From: Megasphaera_A sueciensis
GTDB taxonomy: Bacteria > Bacillota > Negativicutes > Veillonellales > Megasphaeraceae
Length of the DNA stretch: 64,000 nt
Direction of reading: 5' to 3'
NCBI RefSeq assembly: GCF_050219315.1
Contig: NZ_CP116939.1
Location: 992,001 to 1,056,000 of the forward strand
The notes beneath the pieces were generated by a model, which saw nothing but the letters and a program-made list of their open reading frames with translations, searched no databases and had not been told where the DNA came from. Below, piece by piece: positions 42,155 through 56,017 of the stretch (position 1 is the stretch's first letter; the number at the start of each line of letters is the position of its first letter). The position numbers were made by a program, and so were the translations under genes.

Positions 42155-42270
42155 ATCAGCGGCTTCCTATCCTCCCAGGGCGCTTCCACCCAAGTACTTT
42201 CGGCGTTTGCGGGCTTAACTGCTGTGTTCGGCATGGGAACAGGTGGATCCCCGCAGCTGTCGCCACTGAA
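42155..42270 (-). rRNA. rrf: 5S ribosomal RNA
   Basis: About 116 nt with the typical core (minus strand CACCTGTTCCCATGCCGAAC, then AGTTAAGCCC, ending GGGAGGATAGG). Ends set by the GGCGAC/GCCGCT closing stem, to within a few bases. Confidence 0.93.
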
Positions 42271-42344
42271 TCGTTCAGGGTCATACCCTGACAACCACAA
42301 AGAAAAGTATCTGCGAACTAAAGGTCTTACATAGCGGATGTTTC

Positions 42345-47085
<4,741 letters not shown>

Positions 47086-47239
47086 ATGAAGAGCCATTCG
47101 GCTCCTTCTTGCTATTGTTTTTGGTTCGTTTTCTTACTCGTTTTGACGTCTTGTTTCCAAGACCTCGCACTCTGGCGTTTGTTTGTTCGTTACATTGTTC
47201 AGTTTTCAAAGGTCATTGCCGCTCCGCGGCGACTTAGTT

Positions 47240-47268
47240 AGTTTACCATTATCACAGGTTCCTGTCAA
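47240..47268 (-). promoter_or_regulatory. rRNA operon promoter
   Basis: Minus strand TTGACA (plus 47263-47268), 17-bp spacer, TAAACT (plus 47240-47245), with an A/T-tract region upstream (about 47275-47320) that looks like an UP element. It lies about 155 nt before 16S. Confidence 0.75.
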
Positions 47269-47421
47269 GCATTAATCCGAAAAAACTTTTTTTCAAATTC
47301 CATTAAAATATATTACTTATATCTTAATAGTTGCTCACGTCTTCCCTGATGGTTTGTTTATTATATCATACAAGCAACATTTAGACAATAGAAAAAAACA
47401 GAAAGTTATATGATTTTATAA

Positions 47422-47464
47422 AAACCCACCGTGATAAACGTATATCTTTTATCACGGTGGGTTT
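47422..47464 (-). terminator. Terminator of glmS
   Basis: A 17-bp perfect stem (AAACCCACCGTGATAAA and complement) with U-rich sequence after it on the minus strand, 23 nt past the glmS stop. Confidence 0.9.
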
Positions 47465-47487
47465 CGTTCTATCAAAGTGCCGGCCTT

Positions 47488-49317
47488 TTATTCCACAGTA
47501 ACGCTCTTCGCCAGATTACGCGGCTTATCTACATCATTGCCGCGAACAACAGCAGTATAATACGCCAACAGCTGCAGCGGTATTACCGTCATAATAGGAA
47601 CGACGAAATGAGAGGTTTTAGGTATGGTAATAACAGCATCCACACATTTTGCCACTTCCGTATCGTGTTCTTGGACGACACCTACTACAAAGGCATCCCG
47701 GGCTTTTACTTCCTTGATGTTGCTGATCATTTTTTCTTCTACATTCGTCTGGGTAGCCAAAGCAATAACAGGTACCCCCGATATGATCAAGGCCAGCGTA
47801 CCGTGCTTCAACTCACCGCCGGCATATGCTTCTGCATGAATATAAGAAATTTCCTTGAGTTTCAGTGCCCCTTCCATCGCCAAGGCATAATCCAGAGAAC
47901 GGCCGATAAAGAAAACATCTTCTTTTTCTTTAAATTGGTTCGCATAGGCATGGATATCGTCCACATGGTCAAAAATCTGCTGGCACTGATCCGGTACATT
48001 CATCAAATCGCTCAAAATATGTCCTTCCAATTCGGAATCCAATTCTCCGTTCAGCTGCCCCATATACAAAGACAGCAGCAGCAGTGCTACCAATTGCGTG
48101 GTATATGCCTTCGTTGAGGCAACGGCAATTTCCGGTCCGGCCCACGTATATACAACTTGATCTGCTTCGCGGGAAATAGAAGATCCCAAGACATTAGTAA
48201 CAGCCAGCGAACGAGCTCCGCGGCGCTTAGCTTCCTTCAAAGCCGCCAGCGTATCAATGGTTTCACCGGACTGGCTGATGACGATGCATAACGTTTTATG
48301 ATCCGTCAAGGGGTCTCTGTATCTATATTCCGAAGCAATATCCACTTCCACAGGAATCTTGGCGATTTTTTCAATAAAATACTTTGCCAGCAATCCGGCA
48401 TGATACGCCGTACCACAGGCGGTAATCAAAATTTTGTCGATGGATTTAACATCCTCCGGCGTCCATTTCAATTTGTCAAATACGACATGCGTGCCGTCAT
48501 TGGCGATACGGCAGCTCATGGTATCGCGAATCGCTTTCGGCTGTTCATAGATTTCCTTCAGCATGAAATGTTCAAATCCGCCTTTTTCTGCCGCTTCGGC
48601 ATCCCAGTTCACTTCGAAAATCTTTTTGGAAATAGGAATTCCTTCATAATCAGTAACCCAGATTTTGTCCTTCTGAACAATAGCCATTTCCTCATCATTT
48701 AATATATACGTACGGCGCGTATAGCTTAAAATAGCCGGGATGTCAGAAGCAATATAATTCTCTCCGTTTCCAAGACCGATAATGAGCGGATTATCACGTT
48801 TGCTGCAGATAATCTTATCCGGTTCAAAGCGGCACAGGAACACCAGCGAAAAGGATCCACGCAGACGCAGCAATACGTGACGTACCGTGCTGGCAAAATC
48901 ACCATCGTACATATCGGCACACAAGTGCGCAACTACTTCCGTATCGGTTTCTGACTTAAAGTGATACCCTTTGCCGATCAGTTCTTCCTTTAATTCCAGA
49001 TAGTTTTCGATAATGCCGTTATGGACAACAGCAAAGTCACCTTTTTCATCAGTATGCGGATGGGAATTTATATCGGACGGACCCCCGTGCGTAGCCCAGC
49101 GCGTATGTCCGATCCCCACAGTTCCTACATTCGGATGTTTCTCTACTATCTTTTGCAGATTGACCAACCGGCCAACCTTCTTCTGTACGGTGATCTTGCC
49201 ATCATGATACACGGCAATTCCGGCAGAATCATACCCTCGATATTCCAATTTTGCCAAGCCATCCATCAAAAATTCCGTTGCCTGACGATCACCAATATAC
49301 CCTACGATACCACACAT
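47488..49317 (-). CDS. glmS: Glutamine--fructose-6-phosphate aminotransferase
   Basis: A 609-aa enzyme making glucosamine-6-phosphate from fructose-6-phosphate and glutamine, the entry to peptidoglycan amino sugars. N-terminal class II glutaminase with nucleophile Cys right after Met (MCGIVGYIG) and RWATHGGPSDINSHPH near 73-88. Two SIS domains: first with SQSGETIDTLAALKEAK, second with FFIGRSLDYALAMEGALKLKEISYIHAEAY. It ends in PRNLAKSVTVE, the usual C-terminus. Ribosome site AGGAGG 9 nt before ATG. Controlled by the ribozyme in its leader. Confidence 0.98.
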   Translation of the reverse strand: MCGIVGYIGDRQATEFLMDGLAKLEYRGYDSAGIAVYHDGKITVQKKVGRLVNLQKIVEKHPNVGTVGIGHTRWATHGGPSDINSHPHTDEKGDFAVVHNGIIENYLELKEELIGKGYHFKSETDTEVVAHLCADMYDGDFASTVRHVLLRLRGSFSLVFLCRFEPDKIICSKRDNPLIIGLGNGENYIASDIPAILSYTRRTYILNDEEMAIVQKDKIWVTDYEGIPISKKIFEVNWDAEAAEKGGFEHFMLKEIYEQPKAIRDTMSCRIANDGTHVVFDKLKWTPEDVKSIDKILITACGTAYHAGLLAKYFIEKIAKIPVEVDIASEYRYRDPLTDHKTLCIVISQSGETIDTLAALKEAKRRGARSLAVTNVLGSSISREADQVVYTWAGPEIAVASTKAYTTQLVALLLLSLYMGQLNGELDSELEGHILSDLMNVPDQCQQIFDHVDDIHAYANQFKEKEDVFFIGRSLDYALAMEGALKLKEISYIHAEAYAGGELKHGTLALIISGVPVIALATQTNVEEKMISNIKEVKARDAFVVGVVQEHDTEVAKCVDAVITIPKTSHFVVPIMTVIPLQLLAYYTAVVRGNDVDKPRNLAKSVTVE

Positions 49318-49339
49318 ATGTTTAGACCTCCTAGCCTAT

Positions 49340-49490
49340 TCTGCTTCTTATGATGAGTTTGTCTACCGCGTTACCGCTGTGTTTTCCCAACATATGACGA
49401 CCGAAGCTGCCGAGAGACATCCGCTGAAAATTCGATACTTCTCTACCTCGTCTACCCGGAAATACCTCTCCGGGTACTAGCGCTATCCAT
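49340..49490 (-). ncRNA. glmS ribozyme/riboswitch
   Basis: The leader matches the glmS catalytic RNA by core segments on the minus strand: the cleavage-site region AGCGC (plus about 49481-49485), AGACGAGG, ATCGAATTTTCAGCGGATG, TCTCTCGG, and the downstream pseudoknot part (CACAGCGGTAACGCGGT). Glucosamine-6-phosphate binding makes this RNA cleave itself and destabilises glmS mRNA. The boundaries are approximate. It ends about 20 nt before the ribosome site. Confidence 0.9.
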
Positions 49491-49527
49491 TTTACGAACG
49501 GATTTCCAAACGCCTGTAAAAAAAACA

Positions 49528-49554
49528 GGATGGAATCATAACGTGATTCCATCC
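49528..49554 (-). terminator. Terminator of glmM
   Basis: An 11-bp stem (GGATGGAATCA/TGATTCCATCC, 5-nt loop) followed by eight U on the minus strand. It separates glmM from the glmS unit, whose promoter should lie between 49490 and 49528 or rely on read-through. Confidence 0.88.
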
Positions 49555-49593
49555 ATACATTTTAATATAATCGGGTCCATTGGTCAATACCCT

Positions 49594-50949
49594 CTATTTT
49601 GCAGGTCCCATCTCATGTTCTACCACAGTGGAAATATCATCCACAATGCGTTCCAATTGCTGCTGGTCGGGACCTTCCGCCATAACGCGGATCAACGGCT
49701 CCGTACCGGAAGGCCGAACAAGGATACGACCGTCTTCTCCCAGTTCATCTTCACCGGCAGCAATAGCTGCCATAATCAGGTTGTTTTCTTCCCATCCCGA
49801 TTTGGTCTGAACACGGATATTTTTCAAAATCTGCGGATATTTGACCATCATATCCGATAACTCAGATAACGGCTTGTGTTTATTCTTCATAATAGTAAGC
49901 AGCTGCACGGCAGTCAGCAAGCCATCTCCCGTCGTATTATAATCAGAAAAAATAATATGCCCCGATTGTTCCCCGCCGAGACAATATCCATTTTTACGCA
50001 TATTTTCCAATACATACCGATCTCCCACGGCCGTGATTTCACTGCGGCAGCCAATCTGCTGCAAGGCTTTATGAAAGCCGATATTGCTCATAACCGTGCC
50101 GACAACCGTATCATATTTCAAATGCCCGTCTTCTTTCAATTTGAGCGCACAAAGTAACATAATTTGATCGCCGTCCATCTCACGTCCCTTTTCATCGACA
50201 GCCAGACACCGATCGGCATCGCCGTCATTAGCGATCCCCAAATCGGCCCCATGCTCCAGAACAGCCTGCTTTAAGCTTTCCAAATGAGTCGAGCCGCATT
50301 GATCATTAATATTGATGCCATTGGGTTCATGATGAATAGCGATTACTTCAGCCCCCAGACGCCGGAAAATTTCCGGTCCCAATACGGAGGCCGATCCGTT
50401 AGCTCCGTCATGAACAAGTTTAAGGCCTGTCAAATCCACATTTGTTGTACTCAGCACAAAATTCATATATTCCTCCTGCAAGTTATGCCAATCGGAAATA
50501 GTCCCGATAGCTTCCCCTGTAGGACGGCTATGCAGGCCGCATTGTTCATCCTTGAGCATGTATTCTTCCAATTGATCTTCCTTTGCATCGGGCAGTTTAA
50601 AACCATATTTGTCAAAGAATTTAATGCCATTATATTCAAACGGATTATGTGAAGCTGAAATCATAATTCCCGCATCCAAATGATGGATGCGTGTCAAATA
50701 AGCGATTGCCGGAGTAGGAATAACGCCTACCATATAACAATTTCCGCCAACAGACGCAATACCGGCTGCTAAAATAGAGGCCAGCATCGTACCGGATCGA
50801 CGTGTATCCCGTCCGATAAGAAAGGTCGGATGTTCCTTATCCCGACCGAAAATATAAGCGGCAGCCCGGCCTAAATGATATGCCAACTCCGGTGTCAATG
50901 TATCATTTGCAATGCCTCGTACTCCATCAGTTCCAAACAATCTTGCCAT
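49594..50949 (-). CDS. glmM: Phosphoglucosamine mutase
   Basis: A 451-aa enzyme converting glucosamine-6-phosphate to glucosamine-1-phosphate. Phosphoserine site S100 in ISASHNPFEYNG, Mg-binding loop NDGDADR near 240, sugar loop GEQSGHI near 325, and phosphate-binding RPSGTEPLIRVMAEG near 405-420. Ribosome site GGAGGG; the start follows the stop of the flavoprotein gene with no gap. Its place behind cdaA-cdaR is the widely conserved arrangement in which GlmM and c-di-AMP synthesis are linked. Confidence 0.98.
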   Translation of the reverse strand: MARLFGTDGVRGIANDTLTPELAYHLGRAAAYIFGRDKEHPTFLIGRDTRRSGTMLASILAAGIASVGGNCYMVGVIPTPAIAYLTRIHHLDAGIMISASHNPFEYNGIKFFDKYGFKLPDAKEDQLEEYMLKDEQCGLHSRPTGEAIGTISDWHNLQEEYMNFVLSTTNVDLTGLKLVHDGANGSASVLGPEIFRRLGAEVIAIHHEPNGININDQCGSTHLESLKQAVLEHGADLGIANDGDADRCLAVDEKGREMDGDQIMLLCALKLKEDGHLKYDTVVGTVMSNIGFHKALQQIGCRSEITAVGDRYVLENMRKNGYCLGGEQSGHIIFSDYNTTGDGLLTAVQLLTIMKNKHKPLSELSDMMVKYPQILKNIRVQTKSGWEENNLIMAAIAAGEDELGEDGRILVRPSGTEPLIRVMAEGPDQQQLERIVDDISTVVEHEMGPAK

Positions 50950-52554
50950 TTAAATTCCCTCCAAAAGTTTGTATTTGTTGATGATTTCTATTGCCGTTTC
51001 CATTCCATCAATAGATGCACTCATAATACCCCCTGCATACCCGGCTCCTTCACCGACGGGATATAATCCCGGCACTCCGAAAGCCACACGGTCTTCCCCC
51101 CGCAAAATCCGGACAGGAGCACTCGTTCTGCTTTCCACTCCGGTCATGACTACCCCGCTGTGATCAAATCCGTGTATATGCCGTCCGAAATACGGCAGCG
51201 CCTGTTCCAGCGTCGCACTGACAAAATCAGGCAGTACGGTATGCAAATCTACCCAGGCAACACCGGGTTTATAGGAATACACCAGCGGGTCGGCCTGTAC
51301 ACCAGGACGTTTCAGAAAATCTCCTACCGTTTGCGCCGGTGCACAGTAATTACGTCCCCCGGCTTCAAAGGCTAATCGTTCATAATGCCGCTGGAATTCA
51401 ATGGCTGCCAACGGTCCGGTACCGCCTATATCCTCTGTCGATACGTTGACGACCAAAGCACTGTTGGCAATGCCGCTGTCGCGGTGATACAGACTCATGC
51501 CGTTGGTAACGACCATGCCTTCTTCTGATGCCGCTGCTACGACGACACCGCCGGGACACATGCAGAAAGAATAGGCTGACCGGCCATTCTTTCCATGGTA
51601 TACCAATGCATAATCCGCCGCATCCAATCCCAGTTCCGCTGCCGGACACCCGTACTGCGACTGATCGACCATCTCCTGCGGATGCTCGATCCGCACCCCC
51701 ATAGCAAAAGGTTTTCTCTCCATTGCGATTCCCTTATCGTACAACATATGATATGTATCACGGGCACTGTGGCCGATTCCTAACACAACAATAGCTGTCG
51801 GAATTTCCTTTGAATCGTTGACGGTTACCGAGCGTACGGTCCCTGCCGCATCCCGGTTAACAGCGGTTACACATTGATTAAAATAAACATTGCCGCCCAT
51901 CTTTTCAATAGCATGGCGCATATTTTTCACAACATCCCGCAATATATCCGTTCCTACATGGGGATTGTAGGCATACATGATTTCTTCCGGTGCACCAGCT
52001 TCTACAAATTTTTTTAAAATCATCGGTATGAGCGGATGATTGACACGCGTCGTAAGTTTTCCATCGGAAAACGTCCCGGCTCCGCCTTCCCCGAATTGAA
52101 CATTGGACGCAGCCCGGAACCTCCCTGTCTTCCAGAATTCTTCGACATGTCCGGTCCGTGTATCCACATCACAACCTCGTTCCAATACGATAGGCCGGTA
52201 CCCATATTGGGCAAGCAGAAACGCCGCCGCCATGCCCGCAGGCCCGGTTCCCACAACAACGGGACGTTTAGGTAGCGCCAGCGTCCCCGGCACGATAGAA
52301 ACCGGATGAGGTTCCGTTATCCGGCGGACATCCTTATCCCCTTGGCAGCGGGCATACACTTCTTTTTCATTTTTCAAACGTACATCGACGGTAAACACAA
52401 AATAAATTCTCGGTTTACGGCGGGCATCAATAGAACGACGCACAATACAGATATCTGCAATATCCTGCCAATTGCAATGGAGTTTATACGAAATCAATTT
52501 CTCCAAGGTCTTTTCCATCGGCACTTTTGTCCGGATATTTAAAATACGTAACAC
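50950..52554 (-). CDS. FAD-dependent oxidoreductase (COG2509 type)
   Basis: A 534-aa flavoprotein. An N-terminal extension (about 1-90) with Arg/Lys-rich motifs, FAD-binding GTGPAGMAAAFLLAQYGYRP near 103-122, FGEGGAGTFSDGKLTTR near 155-172, VVLGIGHSARDTYHMLY near 235, and C-terminal GLYPVGEGAGYAGGIMSASIDGM. This is the COG2509 family of uncharacterised dehydrogenases. The start is GTG at 52554 with AAAGGAG upstream. It lies between cdaR and glmM, all cotranscribed; a link to cell-envelope metabolism is suggested by position only. Confidence 0.88.
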   Translation of the reverse strand: MLRILNIRTKVPMEKTLEKLISYKLHCNWQDIADICIVRRSIDARRKPRIYFVFTVDVRLKNEKEVYARCQGDKDVRRITEPHPVSIVPGTLALPKRPVVVGTGPAGMAAAFLLAQYGYRPIVLERGCDVDTRTGHVEEFWKTGRFRAASNVQFGEGGAGTFSDGKLTTRVNHPLIPMILKKFVEAGAPEEIMYAYNPHVGTDILRDVVKNMRHAIEKMGGNVYFNQCVTAVNRDAAGTVRSVTVNDSKEIPTAIVVLGIGHSARDTYHMLYDKGIAMERKPFAMGVRIEHPQEMVDQSQYGCPAAELGLDAADYALVYHGKNGRSAYSFCMCPGGVVVAAASEEGMVVTNGMSLYHRDSGIANSALVVNVSTEDIGGTGPLAAIEFQRHYERLAFEAGGRNYCAPAQTVGDFLKRPGVQADPLVYSYKPGVAWVDLHTVLPDFVSATLEQALPYFGRHIHGFDHSGVVMTGVESRTSAPVRILRGEDRVAFGVPGLYPVGEGAGYAGGIMSASIDGMETAIEIINKYKLLEGI

Positions 52555-52569
52555 AACTATCTCTCCTTT

Positions 52570-53490
52570 TTACTGATCCGGCTCAACTTCAACACGTATT
52601 TGTACCGTATCTGGATTCATAACGACACCATCCAATGGCGGAATCGCCACTTTCCATTCTCTATTTTTTTCCAAACCGTCGACACTGATAGGCATCAAAT
52701 TAATTCGATCAATATTCTTGACTGCGTTGGCATTGCCGCGAATTTCTATTTCATTCGGCGTAATGACCACTTGTTTCATATGAACCTTAGGCGACAGCGC
52801 TCCATAGGTAATGAGATTGACAGGAACCTTCTTCGCTACAGCATTATGCGTAAGAGTGACCTTCACATTGCTTTGCCACGGCGTAATTTCAAGACCTTCC
52901 ACCGGATTCCCATCTTTCTGCAGCAAATGGATAGGAGCCATCAAGGAGAAATCCTTTACTTTTCCATCTACAGGAATATCGATCGCAACTTGATCGATTT
53001 TATTGATTAATCGACGTGCACCACTAACAATAACCTTTTCCGGAACTAACTTCAAGTTTTCCACGGAAATATTTTCTTCCAAACTGCCGACTAAATGCGG
53101 CGTGATCTGAAATTCCTGCACGGCGTACACATCGATATACAGGTTCGCCGCAGTCATGCTCTGTTTCTTGAGCTCCGTACCCGCAGGCAGCTCTAAATGA
53201 ATCGGCACGGTTGTTTCTCCCTCTTCCGCCTTGCTCAGATCAATATATGCCTTGATATCCGAAGCACCTATATTAATGATCGTATTGCGAGGACCCGATA
53301 AGCGGACATACACCGTCTTGGGTGCATTTGTCGCAATATATTTAGAATCCAGATTTTCTATAACAATCGGAACGGTATAACTTCCTTCACTCGTGGGGTT
53401 CTGCTGATAAATAACTACAAACCAAAGTACAATAGCCAAAAGCAGGCAAATAATCTTTAACTGCCAATTTTTACCTAATGTTTTCATCAT
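52570..53490 (-). CDS. cdaR: YbbR-domain regulator of diadenylate cyclase
   Basis: A 306-aa protein: N-terminal cytoplasmic MMKTLGKNWQLK, a transmembrane helix (about 12-30, IICLLLAIVLWFVVIYQQ), then an external part made of YbbR repeats (for example VIVSGARRLINKIDQVAIDI and VVITPNEIEIRGNANAVKNIDRI). CdaR binds and modulates the membrane cyclase CdaA. The ATG at 53490 overlaps the cdaA stop by four bases (ATGA), which with GGAGG 8 nt upstream decides it over the ATG at 53505. Length and architecture are typical. Confidence 0.92.
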   Translation of the reverse strand: MMKTLGKNWQLKIICLLLAIVLWFVVIYQQNPTSEGSYTVPIVIENLDSKYIATNAPKTVYVRLSGPRNTIINIGASDIKAYIDLSKAEEGETTVPIHLELPAGTELKKQSMTAANLYIDVYAVQEFQITPHLVGSLEENISVENLKLVPEKVIVSGARRLINKIDQVAIDIPVDGKVKDFSLMAPIHLLQKDGNPVEGLEITPWQSNVKVTLTHNAVAKKVPVNLITYGALSPKVHMKQVVITPNEIEIRGNANAVKNIDRINLMPISVDGLEKNREWKVAIPPLDGVVMNPDTVQIRVEVEPDQ

Positions 53491-54302
53491 TTTGAAGGCC
53501 TCCATTTAAAGATATTTGCCAATCCTTTGGAAGGCCTATTTAAAAATGTCATCAGCACATTACGCAAGGCCGTACTATCCAGATGTCGATAAATATGACC
53601 GCCGTACGTATACGAAACAGATCCCGTTTCCTCACTGACAACAACAACAACAGCATCCGCCAATTCACTGATGCCGATGGCCGCCCGATGGCGCGTTCCC
53701 AGCTCTGTTGCCAAAGAACGGTCTGAAGTTAACGGCAATAAACAGCCCGCTGCCATGATCTTATTTTCACGTATGATAACCGCACCATCGTGAAGAGGAG
53801 TATTGGGAATAAAAATGTTCCCCAATAATTCCCGTGAAATCCTACCATCAATGGCGATCCCTGTATCGATATAATCATTAAGCCCTACCTCTCTTTCAAA
53901 AACAATAAGGGCTCCGACTTTTTCCTTTGATAAATTATCTACGACCGCTACCACTTCATCCAAAAGCCGTTCCACTTCCTCTATGCTAATGACCTGTCCG
54001 GAACGCAGAAAACGGCCGCGGCCGATTTGTTCCAGCGCACGCCGCAGCTCCGGCTGAAACACTACCGGAAGAGCCACCAGAATAATCGTCATCCCCTGCT
54101 GCAGCATCCAGTTAATAACGTGCAGATCGAGGATCCTGCTGATAACCGTAACCACGCCCAGAACCAAAAGTCCTTTTACTAAGGCAACAGCCCGGGTATT
54201 GCGGATCAGCATGAATAATTTGTAAAGTACAAAAGCAACCAGTATGATATCTAATATATCAAGCAGTCTAAAGCTGCTGATAAATCCTTGCATCGGAATA
54301 AA
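53487..54302 (-). CDS. cdaA: Membrane diadenylate cyclase CdaA
   Basis: A 271-aa enzyme making c-di-AMP from two ATP. Three N-terminal transmembrane helices (about 8-90), then the DAC domain with catalytic DGA (LHDGAVIIREN) and RHR (LGTRHRAAIG). The start at 54302 has GGAGAG about 6 nt upstream; an earlier ATG at 54344 has none. c-di-AMP governs potassium and osmotic homeostasis and the cell wall. First gene of cdaA-cdaR-flavoprotein-glmM. Confidence 0.96.
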   Translation of the reverse strand, partial: FIPMQGFISSFRLLDILDIILVAFVLYKLFMLIRNTRAVALVKGLLVLGVVTVISRILDLHVINWMLQQGMTIILVALPVVFQPELRRALEQIGRGRFLRSGQVISIEEVERLLDEVVAVVDNLSKEKVGALIVFEREVGLNDYIDTGIAIDGRISRELLGNIFIPNTPLHDGAVIIRENKIMAAGCLLPLTSDRSLATELGTRHRAAIGISELADAVVVVVSEETGSVSYTYGGHIYRHLDSTALRNVLMTFLNRPSKGLANIFKWRPSK

Positions 54303-54419
54303 CATATGCTCTCTCCATATATAAAAAAAATACACTATTCGCAAAAAATGACCTTATCACCATATGTAGTCTTATTTTACTATATATTTTACATAATGGC
54401 AAAAATATGACAAAAATAA

Positions 54420-54447
54420 ACGTGGCATACATAAATATATACCACGT
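54420..54447 (-). terminator. Probable terminator of the Rrf2 gene
   Basis: A 6-bp stem (ACGTGG/CCACGT) extended by weak A-T pairs, followed by UUUAUUUUU on the minus strand. Confidence 0.6.
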
Positions 54448-54478
54448 CCGCTGCAAAAATGTATTTTAAATCATATAG

Positions 54479-54910
54479 TTATTTATTGGCATGAAATGTT
54501 CTTTCCTGTTCTGCCAACCCTTCAAAATTAATAGCCTTCAGCCGTTCCGCCAATTGATGCTGGATGTCTGAAAAAGCTCCGTAAATAGCACACATGCCGC
54601 CGCATTCGCGTGTGCAGGAACTCATGTCATGCAGGCAGCGCTGTAACTCCGTCTGTCCTTCTACCGCTTCTATAATATCAAACAACGTAATTTCTGATGG
54701 ATGACGCTGCAAAGCAAACCCGCCATCCACACCGCGGTAGGATTTCATAATGCCTGCCGCCGTAAGGCTCCGCATGATTTTTAACAAAAAGCGTTCGGGA
54801 ATATGTTGATTCTCAGCCAGTGCCGCACCGGTCATTTTCGTTCCTTCCGGCATCGAAGCCAGATACAATACCATTCGAAATGCATAATCCGTAGCTTGAT
54901 TCAATTTCAT
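54479..54910 (-). CDS. Rrf2-family transcriptional regulator
   Basis: A 143-aa regulator: N-terminal winged helix (about 1-70, NQATDYAFRMVLYLASMPEGTKM, then IPERFLLKIMRSLTAAGIMKSYRGVDGG) and a C-terminal loop with Cys at 92, 99, 103 and 107 (CLHDMSSCTRECGGMC). The three-Cys spacing matches Fe-S-binding Rrf2 proteins such as IscR or NsrR, so it probably senses iron-sulfur status, oxygen or NO. Ribosome site AGGAGG. Monocistronic. It is the only Fe-S-type regulator in the window and so a candidate for sufCB control, though distant. Confidence 0.9.
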   Translation of the reverse strand: MKLNQATDYAFRMVLYLASMPEGTKMTGAALAENQHIPERFLLKIMRSLTAAGIMKSYRGVDGGFALQRHPSEITLFDIIEAVEGQTELQRCLHDMSSCTRECGGMCAIYGAFSDIQHQLAERLKAINFEGLAEQERTFHANK

Positions 54911-54979
54911 GTGATGACACCTCCTATGTCGCCATTATACAATAATTAACCGAAAAAGTATAGTTTAATACATTAAAAA

Positions 54980-55007
54980 ACTGCATAAGCATCTCTCCTT
55001 ATGCAGT
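54980..55007 (-). terminator. Terminator of the pit operon
   Basis: A perfect 10-bp stem (ACTGCATAAG/CTTATGCAGT) followed by six U on the minus strand, just past the pit stop. Confidence 0.88.
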
Positions 55008-55018
55008 AAAAGCGACCA

Positions 55019-56017
55019 TTACAAGCCAAACAGCACTTTCATAATAGAATAAATAATAGCGGAAATAAGAGCACTGGTCGGAATCGTAATGACCCATGCC
55101 AAAAGCATGCTGCGGGCAACACCCCAATGAACGGCGCGAACACGTTCTGCCGAACCGATTCCCATAATAGAACCGGATACGACATGGGTAGTAGAAACTG
55201 GCAGATGCAAAAACGTAGCGGTAAAAATAACAAGAGAAGAATTCAAATCGGCGGCAAAGCCATTGATCGATTCCATCTTAAAAATCTTCGTTCCCATCGT
55301 GGAAATAATACGCCAGCCACCGGCCGATGTACCTAACGCCATAGACGTAGCGCACGCCATTTTGACCCAAATCGGTATTTCCAAGGTATCTATATATCCT
55401 CCGCTCAACAGCGCCATCGCGATGATCCCCATAGCCTTCTGCGCATCATTAGACCCATGAGAAAACGCCATCAAGCTGGCCGAAACAAGCTGCATCTTGC
55501 GAAATTGGTGATTCAGTGTAATAGGTGAAAAATTACGAAATATCCATAACAGTCCGATCATAACAAAGTAACCGGTTCCTAACGCAACGATCGGAGAAAG
55601 TATCAGTGCCAGCACAATTTTTCCAATACCGTAATACGATAAAGCCTGCGGTCCCACACTAACTGAAACCGCACCGATAACACCGCCGACCAAAGAGTGG
55701 GACGAACTGCTGGGAATGCGGTAATACCACGTAGCTAGATTCCAAATAATCGCACCGATCAAGGCCGCGACAATAACTTCCAAACTAATACCGGCAGGAT
55801 TCACCACGAGATCGCCGCCTATGGTTTTTGCGACCCCCGTGCTGATCATTGCCCCTGCAAAATTAAGCGTAGCTGCCATCAAAACAGCATGGCTCGGTGA
55901 AATAGCACGGGTCGAGACACTCGTGGCAATGGCGTTCGCCGTATCATGAAAGCCATTTATATAATCAAAGAGGACAGCAAATAAAACAACCGTCCATATG
56001 ACCCAATGCTCAGGCAT
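55019..56017 (-). CDS. pit: Inorganic phosphate transporter, Pit family
   Basis: A 332-aa membrane protein with about ten helices. Pit signatures: FDYINGFHDTANAIATSVSTRAIS in the first repeat and SLMAFSHGSNDAQKAMGIIAMAL in the second, plus SSSHSLVGGVIGA and STTHVVSGSIMG. It imports phosphate (as metal phosphate) with protons. The start overlaps the end of the DUF47 gene by 8 bases and lacks its own strong ribosome site, so it is translationally coupled. Confidence 0.96.
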   Translation of the reverse strand: MPEHWVIWTVVLFAVLFDYINGFHDTANAIATSVSTRAISPSHAVLMAATLNFAGAMISTGVAKTIGGDLVVNPAGISLEVIVAALIGAIIWNLATWYYRIPSSSSHSLVGGVIGAVSVSVGPQALSYYGIGKIVLALILSPIVALGTGYFVMIGLLWIFRNFSPITLNHQFRKMQLVSASLMAFSHGSNDAQKAMGIIAMALLSGGYIDTLEIPIWVKMACATSMALGTSAGGWRIISTMGTKIFKMESINGFAADLNSSLVIFTATFLHLPVSTTHVVSGSIMGIGSAERVRAVHWGVARSMLLAWVITIPTSALISAIIYSIMKVLFGL

